Shown here in pieces: positions 45,931 through 54,518 of a stretch of DNA of 64,000 nt (within the stretch, counting starts at the first letter, position 1; each line of letters begins with the position of its first letter). The notes under the pieces were generated by a model, which saw only the letters and a program-made list of their open reading frames with translations, was not told the origin of the DNA and made no database searches. Source of the stretch: DATAOG01 sp963753685 (GTDB lineage Bacteria > Pseudomonadota > Alphaproteobacteria > Geminicoccales > Geminicoccaceae); the NCBI GenBank assembly GCA_963753685.1, contig CAVWDE010000028.1:62001-126000 (forward strand), given 5' to 3'. The position numbers and the translations under genes were made by a program.

Positions 45931-48114
45931 ATGAACTCTGAGACCAAGCCTAAGGAAGCCGCAGCGATCGCGCTTGGCGAGGGCGAGCGACGAGCGCAGC
46001 GCGGCTATGTGCCCCAGTACGATCTGGCCGCCCGGGTGATCTACGAGGCGCTCGCCGCGGGACGCCTCGAATGGGTCGGAGTGGCCGATCGTAGGGCCGG
46101 TGCGTTCGATGATGTCGTGTTGGGCCTCCGCGACCGGATCGTCGCCCACCAAGTCAAGAGCAGCCGCGATCCTGAGCCTTTTAGCATACGGACGGTTCTG
46201 CTAGGCGCCGGGAAGCTCTGGACCCGCATGCTGGCGTCGCGGGGCAAGCTGAACGCTGAACACCGTGACGCAGTGATCGAGACGATCTACGTGTGTGATG
46301 ACTACCCGCGTACGAACGACAATGTCGGCGGCGAGGGCACCCCCGTCTCTTCCGCGGCGTTTCTGCGGACGCATGAGGCAAACCGCCTCTCCTGGACCCT
46401 AACCGACTGGCGGGCCTCGCCATACGGCGATCTTGTCGCCGATCTGCAGACGGCATCTGGATTGGATGACGAAGCCTTTCAGGATGCTTGGCGACATTCG
46501 CGCTTCCTCGTCGGCGGGCAGGGCCACTTCCTGGGCCTCGGTAGTGCAAGTCCCATGGAGGATCGACGTCTCCAGGCCCTGGCCGCCTTGCTTCCGCGAC
46601 TTGCTGCAGACCCTGTCAATCGGGATCGCTGGCCGGTCGCAGATATCCTGTCCCGTTTGGGTTGGCGCGACCCCTTCAATCTTCGGCATGGCCAGACGTT
46701 TCCGGTCGACGCCCTCTATCAGACCAACGCGCCTACCCAGAAGGCGCTGCAGCAGGTCCTTTGGGCAATAACCTCCGGCTACGCCAGTCTCGTCGGCCCG
46801 CCCGGCAGCGGTAAGTCCACCCTATTGGCAGCGGGCCTGCTCCCCACGCCGCGCGCGGCGGTGATTCGCTACTTGGCATTCATGCCCGGTGAAGGGCATG
46901 GGCTCGGCCGTGCCGAAGCCTTCGACTTTCTCCACGATATCATCGCGCAACTAAAGCGCCACGATCTGGGCACCCAGACCATGCCCGGAACTGAACGAGT
47001 GGAGCTGCGAGAGCAACTCGAGACCCTTCTGCACGAGGCTGGTAACCGCTTCCAAAATGAGGGAATCCGCACCGTCATTGTGATCGATGGACTTGACCAC
47101 GTCCCACGAGAGGAGAGGCCTGAGCATTCGTTCCTGCGTGAGTTGCCTCTGCCACACGCCGTCCCGGACGGCGTGATCTTTGTCCTTGGGACACAACAGC
47201 TTGACTTAGAGGAGATCCCGCGCGCGGTGTCCTCTCAGGCTCAAGAGATCGGCCGATGTATCGCGGTCACACCGTTATCTCGTGAGGCTGTCCGCCGCTT
47301 GGTCGTCGCAGCGGGAGTGCCCGATGACGTTGATCAGGACGAATTCTACGCTCGAACCAACGGCCATCCGCTGTCGACCAGATACGTCATTGAGGGCCTG
47401 CTCAACGTCGAGACTCCGGAAGACCGTGAGCACTGGCTGCGGCACGGACCGGCCTACGGCGGCGATGTCGAGGCCTTCTACGAACGCGCCTGGCACGAAC
47501 TTGAGCGGAAGGTCGAGGCGCAACGGGCGTTGGCTTATTTGGCACTCGCCGAGGGGCCGATCAGCCCCATCAGCCTCGACGTGCTGGTCGGCCGAGACGC
47601 GACAGATGCCGCTTGGCGTGCTGCCGGACACCTCCTGGTTAGGGATCACCGGAACGCCTGGTCCATCTTCCACAACAGCTTCCGCCTATTCCTGCGCGCT
47701 CGCACAGGTCTTCGCCATGGAGTAGCCGACGAGGTCGCCGTGCGGCGGCGGTACCGAGAACTTGCCGACATGGCCCGCGATGCGGATCCGACGGACCCGC
47801 AGCGGTGGATGGAGCTTCGGTACCGGGCGCGAGCCGGCGACAACCCCGCCGTGGCCAATCTTGCCACACCCGAACGCTTCCGCGCCCAGTTCATCGAAGG
47901 CCGGAATCCGGGCGACATTTGGGACGACATAGGCTTCGCCTTCGCGGCCGCCGGCACGCTGCGTCGGCCCGAGCTTGTCGTTGACCTGATCCTGTCCAGA
48001 CATGAGATCAATATGCGCTGCGATGCGTTGGGTGACGAAGTTTTCGACAGCTTGATCCAGCTCGGCGAGCTGCGCGCTGCGCTGGGACTGCTCGAGGCGG
48101 AGGGTGTCTGCTGA
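45931..48114 (+). CDS. Cap4-like nuclease fused to STAND NTPase (Avs-like), N-terminal part
   Basis: 727 residues up to a TGA. Near the start RRAQRGYVPQYDLAARVIYE, AFDDVVLGL and AHQVKSS form the pattern of the DUF4297/Cap4 dsDNA nuclease (PD-(D/E)xK core: D...QxK). A P-loop NTPase follows with Walker A LVGPPGSGKSTLLAAG near residue 290 and Walker B TVIVIDGLDHVPREERPEH near 385, then a winged-helix-like stretch and the start of helical repeats. Nuclease-STAND proteins of this plan are antiviral sensors (AVAST/Avs) that oligomerise on a phage protein and cut DNA. The start is ATG 45931; an in-frame TTG lies 15 bases upstream. The protein continues in the -1 frame after nt 48105. Confidence 0.75.
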   Translation: MNSETKPKEAAAIALGEGERRAQRGYVPQYDLAARVIYEALAAGRLEWVGVADRRAGAFDDVVLGLRDRIVAHQVKSSRDPEPFSIRTVLLGAGKLWTRMLASRGKLNAEHRDAVIETIYVCDDYPRTNDNVGGEGTPVSSAAFLRTHEANRLSWTLTDWRASPYGDLVADLQTASGLDDEAFQDAWRHSRFLVGGQGHFLGLGSASPMEDRRLQALAALLPRLAADPVNRDRWPVADILSRLGWRDPFNLRHGQTFPVDALYQTNAPTQKALQQVLWAITSGYASLVGPPGSGKSTLLAAGLLPTPRAAVIRYLAFMPGEGHGLGRAEAFDFLHDIIAQLKRHDLGTQTMPGTERVELREQLETLLHEAGNRFQNEGIRTVIVIDGLDHVPREERPEHSFLRELPLPHAVPDGVIFVLGTQQLDLEEIPRAVSSQAQEIGRCIAVTPLSREAVRRLVVAAGVPDDVDQDEFYARTNGHPLSTRYVIEGLLNVETPEDREHWLRHGPAYGGDVEAFYERAWHELERKVEAQRALAYLALAEGPISPISLDVLVGRDATDAAWRAAGHLLVRDHRNAWSIFHNSFRLFLRARTGLRHGVADEVAVRRRYRELADMARDADPTDPQRWMELRYRARAGDNPAVANLATPERFRAQFIEGRNPGDIWDDIGFAFAAAGTLRRPELVVDLILSRHEINMRCDALGDEVFDSLIQLGELRAALGLLEAEGVC

Positions 48115-51100
48115 CGGTCGGCAAAGCCTACAAGCTGGTCGATGCCTTCCTGAGAGCCGGGGAAGGTACCGACGCCCGGAAGGTATTCCAGGACCTCGAG
48201 CCCATCGACAAGCTCCTCGGGTCACAGCCGCTTGAGCTCCGGGACGAAGACAACAACGACCTCGTCGCATGGGCCGAGCTGGCGCTACTATTCCGCGAGC
48301 CGGGTGAGATCCTGGCGTGCTTAGCCCGCCTTCGCGCTCCCGGCGAGCATTCCCGCTACCAGTTCGACATCGAGGGCTACCGCACGCAGCTAAAGCTCGT
48401 CGCCGTTCGCGGACAGCTGAGGAGAGATCCCGAGCTCGAGCTAGAGGCACTCATGGATGCCATGCAGATCGGACCGGAGCACCGCGGTCTGTTTCTTTAT
48501 CTTGCGGCCCAGGCGGCTTCCGAAGCCGACAACGGTGACTTGGCCGCAAGACACCTCGAAGCGGCTCTGGCGTCGGCGAGCGAGCTTGGTCCCGAGCTCA
48601 GAACGAAAGCGGCGACTATAGCGGACCGGGCCGGTCGTCTGGACCTTGTGGCGGCATTCCTCGACGACACGCCTCCAACTCTCGCTCTCCTTGACTTCTC
48701 CTATGGCGCCGAGGACCTCAGACGAGCCTCCCAGCATATCATCGCTCATTCCACTCTCACTGCTTTGCTTGGCAGGCCCTTCGCGGCGGGCGCGGCCCCC
48801 GGGTCCCAACTTCTCGCCACCTATCAGACGCGGCTGGAGACGCTGGCCCGGCTATACGGCGAGGGCCGGGGCGGGCGTCCACCTTCCGTGGAGCCGCTAA
48901 AGGCGTTCCGCACAACCCTCGATTTCCTGCAGCATGCGGAGGGTGACAGTCCGCACGATTCCGAGCGCTGGCGTCTCGATGAAGTCATGGACGAAGCGGT
49001 CGCCGCAATGGTCGACGCGGCCGCCGCGCTCGCGCCAGAAACGTTAGCGCGTTTCACAGAAGCCATGGACGCCCGGCTTGCCGTAAGACCCGGGCGGCTT
49101 GGCCGGTCTAGTGTGCGCCGCGCCTACGCGATGGCGGCATTCCGGCACGAGCATGACGTGGGCCGAGCCGAGCTGCGCATCGCGTACGTCCCCGGCCTTG
49201 AGGGCTCGCCGGCGGAACAACTCGCAGAAGCTGCGCAAGCGGCTTCGGCCTTCTCGGCGTTCGGCCTGTGGGAGCGCGCCCGCGAAACTATAACCCAGAT
49301 GCATGAGGACGGCGTCGGCTATTCCAGACCCGCAAGAAAGGACGCGCAGTACGTCCTTTGGCGAGATCTCTTTGCCAGAGCGTGTGACGAGGATCCGGCC
49401 GGACGGCAAGATCGGCTGCGGTTCTTCGGGCGGCTGCTCTCGGGGTTGGCGAAGACGGAAGGCGACAATGCCGGCCGTCGCCTCGCGCCCGCATTTCTCG
49501 ATCAGGCTGCGCAGGCCGGACCAGCCTGGGCGAGCGCCGCGGCCGAACGCATGGACGAGATTGGGCTTGCGTCTTGGCCTGATGTCGTGGCGGGAATCTT
49601 GAGCGGCCTCGTCAAACAAAGGCCGGAATTGATCGCGTCGGCAGGCGTCGTGTTCGGCCGCGTTGCTCTACCATTTGCGACCGAGCACGATGGCAGCATC
49701 TATCCTGCTCTGATCCGTGCAGCGCCCGTCAACCAGCTCGAGACAGTGGTACGCCACGCGTTGACCTGCATCGAAACGGACGCCCATCCCGCGAGACGCA
49801 TCACCTTCTTAGAGGAAGTCGTTGAAGCCGCCGCCGATCGCGGGTTGGCAAGGGGCACTGATGCGCTGGCGCGGTGGAGGTCTGAACTTCCGCCCCCCCG
49901 ATCGGGGAGCAGCCCGGAGGATCCCTTTTTTCTGGTGAGAAGTGTCGAGGAACTCGGAGACATGCTCCAGCTGGGTGGCGATACCGACAGCGGCTGGGGC
50001 GCCGTGAGAGCGCTTGAGCGCCTCGCCCCCAGGGCCGATTACGACGCGCTCAAGGAGGTGTTCGACTTCTTTGGAACGCTCAAGACCGACGTGCGCGCCA
50101 TCGACGCTATGGCCCACGCGGCGATGGCAGCTGGGCGGCAGGCGGACGCAGAGTCGCACCTCGTAACGCTGAAAGAGGCCGCCGAGGATGGTGGAGCCTG
50201 GGGCAGCGGTTGGATCAAAAATTCCAAGTTACGCTATCACCGCCTCAATGTGCAGCTTCGTGGAGAAACGGCACGACAGACCGTCTTTCGATCTTTCGTC
50301 AATGATTTAGCCCAGCGGCGCGAGTCCATCGAACACATCCTTCCCGATCTTGGCGACATTCTCGAACTGCTTTCGCCGTGGCTCCCATGGGGAGAGGCGT
50401 GGGCATCCCTTCAGCAGCATCTGAGCGAGTTCCGCGAGCACCGTCTCGGCGAAGAACTCGACGCGCCAACTTGGCCCGCTGACGGGCAAGAGCACATACT
50501 TGCAGACATCCTCTTCCGTGCGGTCGATACCACAGCTTCGGCGCTGGGAGACATGGCCCGTACAGCAGCCATCGAACTGTCCCGCACTGCTGGCGGTCAC
50601 GCCATCCTGGCTGCACTCCTGCCCCGGTTTTGGCAAGCCGGAGGCTATCACGCTCTTCAAGCATCTCAGATCGCCTGGGAATGCCGCGATGTCCCTGACG
50701 TTCGCGACGCGGTTCTTCCACTCCTGGCCGAGATGATTGAAAGCGAGGACTATGCGGTACGCCGAACCGCAGTTTTCCTAGCACATGATTGCGGACAGCA
50801 GGTGGGAGCTAGGCGAAGTGAGCTACCGTTCACCTACCATGTCGAACTTCCGCCTAACCCATACGCCGGCCGGTTCGAGCCTCCCACCGGTCTATCCTCA
50901 GTGTCTTTGGGGCTTTCTACAGAGGACGCATACTCCTGGACCTGGCCTCTAAAGGAAGCTCTGCGAATCACTACTAGGGCGACGGGCCTGAACCTCGCCA
51001 ACCTGCGCGTCCGAGCCGCGCAGCTTATGAACAGAAATGATGGAACGGCAAGATTCGGACCAGACGCGGTCGAGCGACAGCAGCGCCGCCTGAAGCGTTT

Positions 51101-51929
51101 GGGTTTGCACCTTCGCCACCGAAGGCTACCTGTCATGGCCGCTTTCCAAGCGATGCGTGAGGTCCTTGGGGAGCTTGTTGCCGCAGAAGCCATTGATCCG
51201 TCGGCAATCCCCTTCATTCTCTTGGAAGCAGACGCTTTCGCGCGCGCCGTCGCCACCGTGCCTCCAGTTCCCAGGCCACACAGTGTGCCGCTGGCGGAGC
51301 TGCCATATCCTCTCGGAGCCGAGACCAGTGCCGAGTGGCGACTTAATGCGAAGCAAGACGCAATAAAACCGGCCATGCATGGCTTTTTGGTCCTGGCAGC
51401 TACAGCAGTTCATAGACGTCAACATTTTAGAGACGAATGGTTGGTTGAGCAGTACCTTGGGCCAGCTTTCAATCCTGCCGAGAATGGGTTGGGGTCGCAA
51501 CTGGCACACTTGCCAATGGTCGTCATCGCCAATTCGGTCGCCCCTCTCTACGAAGGTGCGGCGCCGGGAGCTGTCGTTTGTCCGATAACTTCAAGCTCCG
51601 TGGCACTGAACGCGATCACGCTTTGCCCTCGGGTTGCCGCAGCAGTCGGCTGGCACCCGAACCCCCGACATGTGTTCGACTACCTCGACCATAACGGCCA
51701 AGTAGCCGCAACCACCTGCTTTTGGCGGGACGGAGGCGAGCTGACCAAGGCGGCTGACTCTGGCGTGGCCCGTCACGGCTACATTCTAATGGTTAGGGAG
51801 GACTGTACGGAGAAGATCCGCCCGCATACGGCGCCTGTCCAGGTTTCTAGAGCTTGGCGGATAACCCAAAAACATGACGGGCACAACCGAGAAATATACT
51901 GCGGTGATCGTGATGAGCTTAGAGAATAA
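48111..51929 (+). CDS. STAND protein, C-terminal helical-repeat sensor part (continuation in -1 frame)
   Basis: 1272 codons open from the point where the upstream frame ends: TVGKAYKLVDAFLRAGEGTD, ARKVFQDLEPIDKLLG and so on, through TPR/HEAT-like helix pairs (EADNGDLAARHLEAALASAS, AEQLAEAAQAASAFSAFGLW) to a distinct globular end (VSLGLSTEDAYSWTWPLKEA, PMVVIANSVAPLYEGAAPGA, QVSRAWRITQKHDGHNREIY). There is no plausible start or ribosome site at the junction; the first ATG in frame is 48453. A single -1 indel near 48105-48115 would join both parts into about 2000 residues. In Avs proteins this region recognises the viral trigger. Confidence 0.7.
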   Translation: MTVGKAYKLVDAFLRAGEGTDARKVFQDLEPIDKLLGSQPLELRDEDNNDLVAWAELALLFREPGEILACLARLRAPGEHSRYQFDIEGYRTQLKLVAVRGQLRRDPELELEALMDAMQIGPEHRGLFLYLAAQAASEADNGDLAARHLEAALASASELGPELRTKAATIADRAGRLDLVAAFLDDTPPTLALLDFSYGAEDLRRASQHIIAHSTLTALLGRPFAAGAAPGSQLLATYQTRLETLARLYGEGRGGRPPSVEPLKAFRTTLDFLQHAEGDSPHDSERWRLDEVMDEAVAAMVDAAAALAPETLARFTEAMDARLAVRPGRLGRSSVRRAYAMAAFRHEHDVGRAELRIAYVPGLEGSPAEQLAEAAQAASAFSAFGLWERARETITQMHEDGVGYSRPARKDAQYVLWRDLFARACDEDPAGRQDRLRFFGRLLSGLAKTEGDNAGRRLAPAFLDQAAQAGPAWASAAAERMDEIGLASWPDVVAGILSGLVKQRPELIASAGVVFGRVALPFATEHDGSIYPALIRAAPVNQLETVVRHALTCIETDAHPARRITFLEEVVEAAADRGLARGTDALARWRSELPPPRSGSSPEDPFFLVRSVEELGDMLQLGGDTDSGWGAVRALERLAPRADYDALKEVFDFFGTLKTDVRAIDAMAHAAMAAGRQADAESHLVTLKEAAEDGGAWGSGWIKNSKLRYHRLNVQLRGETARQTVFRSFVNDLAQRRESIEHILPDLGDILELLSPWLPWGEAWASLQQHLSEFREHRLGEELDAPTWPADGQEHILADILFRAVDTTASALGDMARTAAIELSRTAGGHAILAALLPRFWQAGGYHALQASQIAWECRDVPDVRDAVLPLLAEMIESEDYAVRRTAVFLAHDCGQQVGARRSELPFTYHVELPPNPYAGRFEPPTGLSSVSLGLSTEDAYSWTWPLKEALRITTRATGLNLANLRVRAAQLMNRNDGTARFGPDAVERQQRRLKRLGLHLRHRRLPVMAAFQAMREVLGELVAAEAIDPSAIPFILLEADAFARAVATVPPVPRPHSVPLAELPYPLGAETSAEWRLNAKQDAIKPAMHGFLVLAATAVHRRQHFRDEWLVEQYLGPAFNPAENGLGSQLAHLPMVVIANSVAPLYEGAAPGAVVCPITSSSVALNAITLCPRVAAAVGWHPNPRHVFDYLDHNGQVAATTCFWRDGGELTKAADSGVARHGYILMVREDCTEKIRPHTAPVQVSRAWRITQKHDGHNREIYCGDRDELRE

Positions 51930-52029
51930 AGTGGATGGCACACAGTTTTGACCAGAGTCCCCCGTCCTAGTCCAAAGATTATCACGACTAGATGAAGCGA
52001 AAAGCGAGCCCAATTTATTATGGAATCAG

Positions 52030-52205
52030 GCCCGGCAGATTTCGAAATTGCGCTGCTCCTCCCAGTTCGCCGGCAGCGTCCACCCTCACCAGCATCAGCT
52101 TCTCCCCGCCAGGATCGCCTCGACAATGCCGCGTGTCAGCAGCGCCATCGCTCCATCCGAACAATCCGGCTGACGCACGGCTTTCTAATCCCCTCAGCCT
52201 CGGAG
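52030..52205 (-). pseudogene. Recombinase-associated HTH gene, relic copy E
   Basis: A strongly degraded copy. Plus-strand words CTGCTCCTCCCAGTTCGCCG, CCGCCAGGATCGCCTCGACA and ATCCGGCTGACG align with the 3' half of the HTH gene (codons for ASWEEQ, EAILAG and SRI). No open frame is left. It lies between the stops of the STAND and DUF6880 genes. Confidence 0.5.
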
Positions 52206-53621
52206 ACCCCGGTCATCGGCCCCTGCTGACAGCTCACCAAGCAGGTGCCAAAACTTGTACTTGCGGCCGTGATCGCGACGCAGGCGCTGCAGGAAGGCCG
52301 CGTGCAACTCGAGCTCGATGTCCGCACCGAGGCCGGAGGATAGGGCCGCGCATTCGCGGACATAGCCTGCGGCGTACTGGTATTGGCTGGCCGCCGCCCG
52401 GCGCAGGATGTCCTCTGCCATCCGACGGAAGAGAAGCGTCGCGGCTTGTGGAAACCGGCCCGCGAGGGCCGCCGCCGCCCAATTCAAGGTGCCGTAGTCC
52501 CCGCCTTCGAGGTCGCCCAGGCGCGCTCCCACCAGCTCTGCGGCGGCCGCGAGATTCGGCCAGTCGACGAGGAAGGCAAGCGCGCGATGGGGATCTTCGT
52601 GCCTCGCGGCCAGCGCCATCGCCCGGCGTTCCGCCTCGAAGTCCTCGAAGTCCGGCAGGCGTCTCAGGTGATCTCGCAGCAGATCGACGCGCAGCGACCG
52701 GGTAAAGCTGGACCAGCGCTGTGCCTGGGCCTCGTCCTTGCGCCCGAGCGCCTGCAGGGCCGCGAGACGCAGGTCGACCACCGTATCCTCGTCCGCCGCA
52801 TGGCTGCCCTGTGCCTGATCAAGCCAGCCGAGAGCCTCCTCGGGCCGCCCGGCCTTGATCAAGCGCAGGGCGATCTCCGTAGCCTGCACCATCGCGACGC
52901 CGCCACGCTGTGCGGCGTCGATGTAGGCCTCCACATCGCCCTCGCTGTCGGCGAGCATGGCGAGCACCGCCGTCCAGCGGCGGCGCTCGACCGCGTTGCG
53001 CCAATCGCTCAACTCGTCGCCCGATTCTGGCAGCTGTGCCAGCGCCTGGTCGACCAGCTGCCTCAGCTCGGCGCGACCGTCGGGACCCAGCGGCGCGGCC
53101 ATTGCCTGCACGAGGTGGAGCTCCAGATGGCCGCGATCGCCTTGCAGCGCGGCAAAGACCCGACGCGCCAGCGCCGCAGGCTGCCGTCCCGCGGCCGCGG
53201 ACCAGAGCAGTCCGAGGTCCTCGATCGCCGCTTCGAACGTCTCGACGACGGCTTGCGCGCTGCCATGGATCCGCGTCAGCACGGCGTCGGCGATGCGGAC
53301 GAGGTCCCACATGCGCTCCGCCGCCAAGCGAGCATTCCGCTCCGCCAGGGGCCCCGCGATCGTGGTCCGGAGATGGTCGATCTCCATCGCCAGCTCTCTC
53401 CCCTTCTCCCAGTCGAGGGACGAGCGTGAACGTCCGATTGTTTGGATGCGCTTCTCCAGCGTGACGGCGAGCTTGTCGCCGCCCTCGAGCGCGGACAGGG
53501 CGAGCTTGAGCTTGCGCCGCAGGATGGCGTCCGCGCCGGCATGTTCCTCGAGAATCGCCGCGAGGTGCTGGACGCCGAGCCGCTCGAGCTTGTCGGCGGT
53601 GACCTGCTTTGCCCGTGCCAT
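52194..53621 (-). CDS. DUF6880 family protein
   Basis: A 475-residue, largely alpha-helical soluble protein matching the DUF6880 pattern: KLERLGVQHLAAILEEHAGA, DAILRRKLKLALSALEGGDK, IQTIGRSRSSLDWEKGRELA near the start, and SQYQYAAGYVRECAALSSGL then RDHGRKYKFWHLLGEL at the end. The middle has TPR-like helix pairs. Function unknown. The ATG at 53621 is taken; a TTG two codons upstream is possible. It is convergent with the STAND gene, so a joint operon is excluded. Confidence 0.75.
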   Translation of the reverse strand: MARAKQVTADKLERLGVQHLAAILEEHAGADAILRRKLKLALSALEGGDKLAVTLEKRIQTIGRSRSSLDWEKGRELAMEIDHLRTTIAGPLAERNARLAAERMWDLVRIADAVLTRIHGSAQAVVETFEAAIEDLGLLWSAAAGRQPAALARRVFAALQGDRGHLELHLVQAMAAPLGPDGRAELRQLVDQALAQLPESGDELSDWRNAVERRRWTAVLAMLADSEGDVEAYIDAAQRGGVAMVQATEIALRLIKAGRPEEALGWLDQAQGSHAADEDTVVDLRLAALQALGRKDEAQAQRWSSFTRSLRVDLLRDHLRRLPDFEDFEAERRAMALAARHEDPHRALAFLVDWPNLAAAAELVGARLGDLEGGDYGTLNWAAAALAGRFPQAATLLFRRMAEDILRRAAASQYQYAAGYVRECAALSSGLGADIELELHAAFLQRLRRDHGRKYKFWHLLGELSAGADDRGLRG

Positions 53622-53648
53622 ACCCAAACGGGATCACGACCTCGCCGC

Positions 53649-53855
53649 CTACGCAAGCTCCGGATGTCGCCGCTGCTCCTCCCAGCACGCCAGCAGCGGC
53701 CACTCCAGGTTCTCCAGCAGCAGCGCCTGGTCCGCCCACCCCGCAAGGATCGCCTCGATGACGTCCGGCGCCAACAGGGCCAGCCGCAGGTTGCCGCTCA
53801 CGTAGCTTCGATATCCCCTCCGCTCCCGGGCACCGCGGAGCGCCCGCGTTCTCAT
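53649..53855 (-). pseudogene. Recombinase-associated HTH gene, relic copy F
   Basis: Reads RSYVSGNLRLALLAPDVIEA, ILAGWADQALLLENLEWPLL and ACWEEQRRHPELA. This is the HTH core with a damaged SYVSR-V motif and the conserved tail, followed by a stop. The N-terminal half is missing. Confidence 0.7.
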
Positions 53856-53900
53856 CGACGACAGCAGGATCTTGTCAGGTCATAGATTGCCCTCCATATA

Positions 53901-53931
53901 CCATCCAACAGGATGGCAAGAGGATGGCAAG
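53901..53931 (+). promoter_or_regulatory. Operator-like repeats in front of the ribbon-helix-helix gene
   Basis: An inverted repeat CCATCC-aaca-GGATGG (53901-53916) runs into two tandem copies of AGGATGGCAAG (53910-53920 and 53921-53931). It sits over the start region of the RHH gene, where such dimeric regulators often bind to control themselves. Autoregulation is inferred. Confidence 0.45.
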
Positions 53932-53935
53932 ACGC

Positions 53936-54355
53936 ATGGTAGGCAACGTCCATGAGCTCCGACCTAGGACCGGCGACACCGAAAAGATCACGATCAACCT
54001 CGGCTATGTCGACCTCGGCCACATCGACCTGATGGTGCAGGAGGGCTTCTACTCGAACCGCACCGACTTCATACGCACCGCGATCCGCAACCAGCTCGAG
54101 CGACATGCCGACGCGGTCAAGCGGTCGGTGGCGCACAAGAGTCTAGACCTCGGCCTGCGGCACTACAGCCGCGAGGATCTCGAAGCGGTGCGTGCAGCCG
54201 GCCAGACGCTCCACATCCATGTGTTGGGTCTTGCCAGCATTGCCAATGACGTCACGCCCGAGCTTGCCTGCGCCACGATCGAGTCGGTCGTCGTGCTGGG
54301 GGCCCTGCGCGCCAGCCCGGCGGTCAAGGCGGCTCTGGCCGACCGGATCCGGTGA
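53936..54355 (+). CDS. CopG-type ribbon-helix-helix regulator
   Basis: A 139-residue regulator (143 if ATG 53924 is used). The N-terminal ribbon-helix-helix is ITINLGYVDLGHIDLMVQEG, FYSNRTDFIRTAIRNQLERH. The C-terminal part (LHIHVLGLASIANDVTPELA, TIESVVVLGALRASPAVKAA) looks like a small oligomerisation domain. It is paired with the PHB-depolymerase-type esterase 163 bp downstream, an arrangement common in alphaproteobacteria, so it probably controls that gene and itself through the repeats at 53901-53931. Confidence 0.8.
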   Translation: MVGNVHELRPRTGDTEKITINLGYVDLGHIDLMVQEGFYSNRTDFIRTAIRNQLERHADAVKRSVAHKSLDLGLRHYSREDLEAVRAAGQTLHIHVLGLASIANDVTPELACATIESVVVLGALRASPAVKAALADRIR

Positions 54356-54518
54356 CGGGGATGGCTCGCGCCGCAGGCTTTTCGCCTGGCTGACGCGACG
54401 CTGGCACCGCCACCGACGCCATCAGATTCCGCCAACGACCTTCTCAACCGCGAGACGGATCAAGCTTCCTCGCGCGGCCGCCTGACCTCTTGCCGAACAA
54501 ACCCAGAAGGCTCCGGAC

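Noticed and set aside
48095..48125. Programmed frameshift within the STAND gene
   Set aside because: No slippery heptamer or following stem is visible at the junction, unlike the clear case at 12417.
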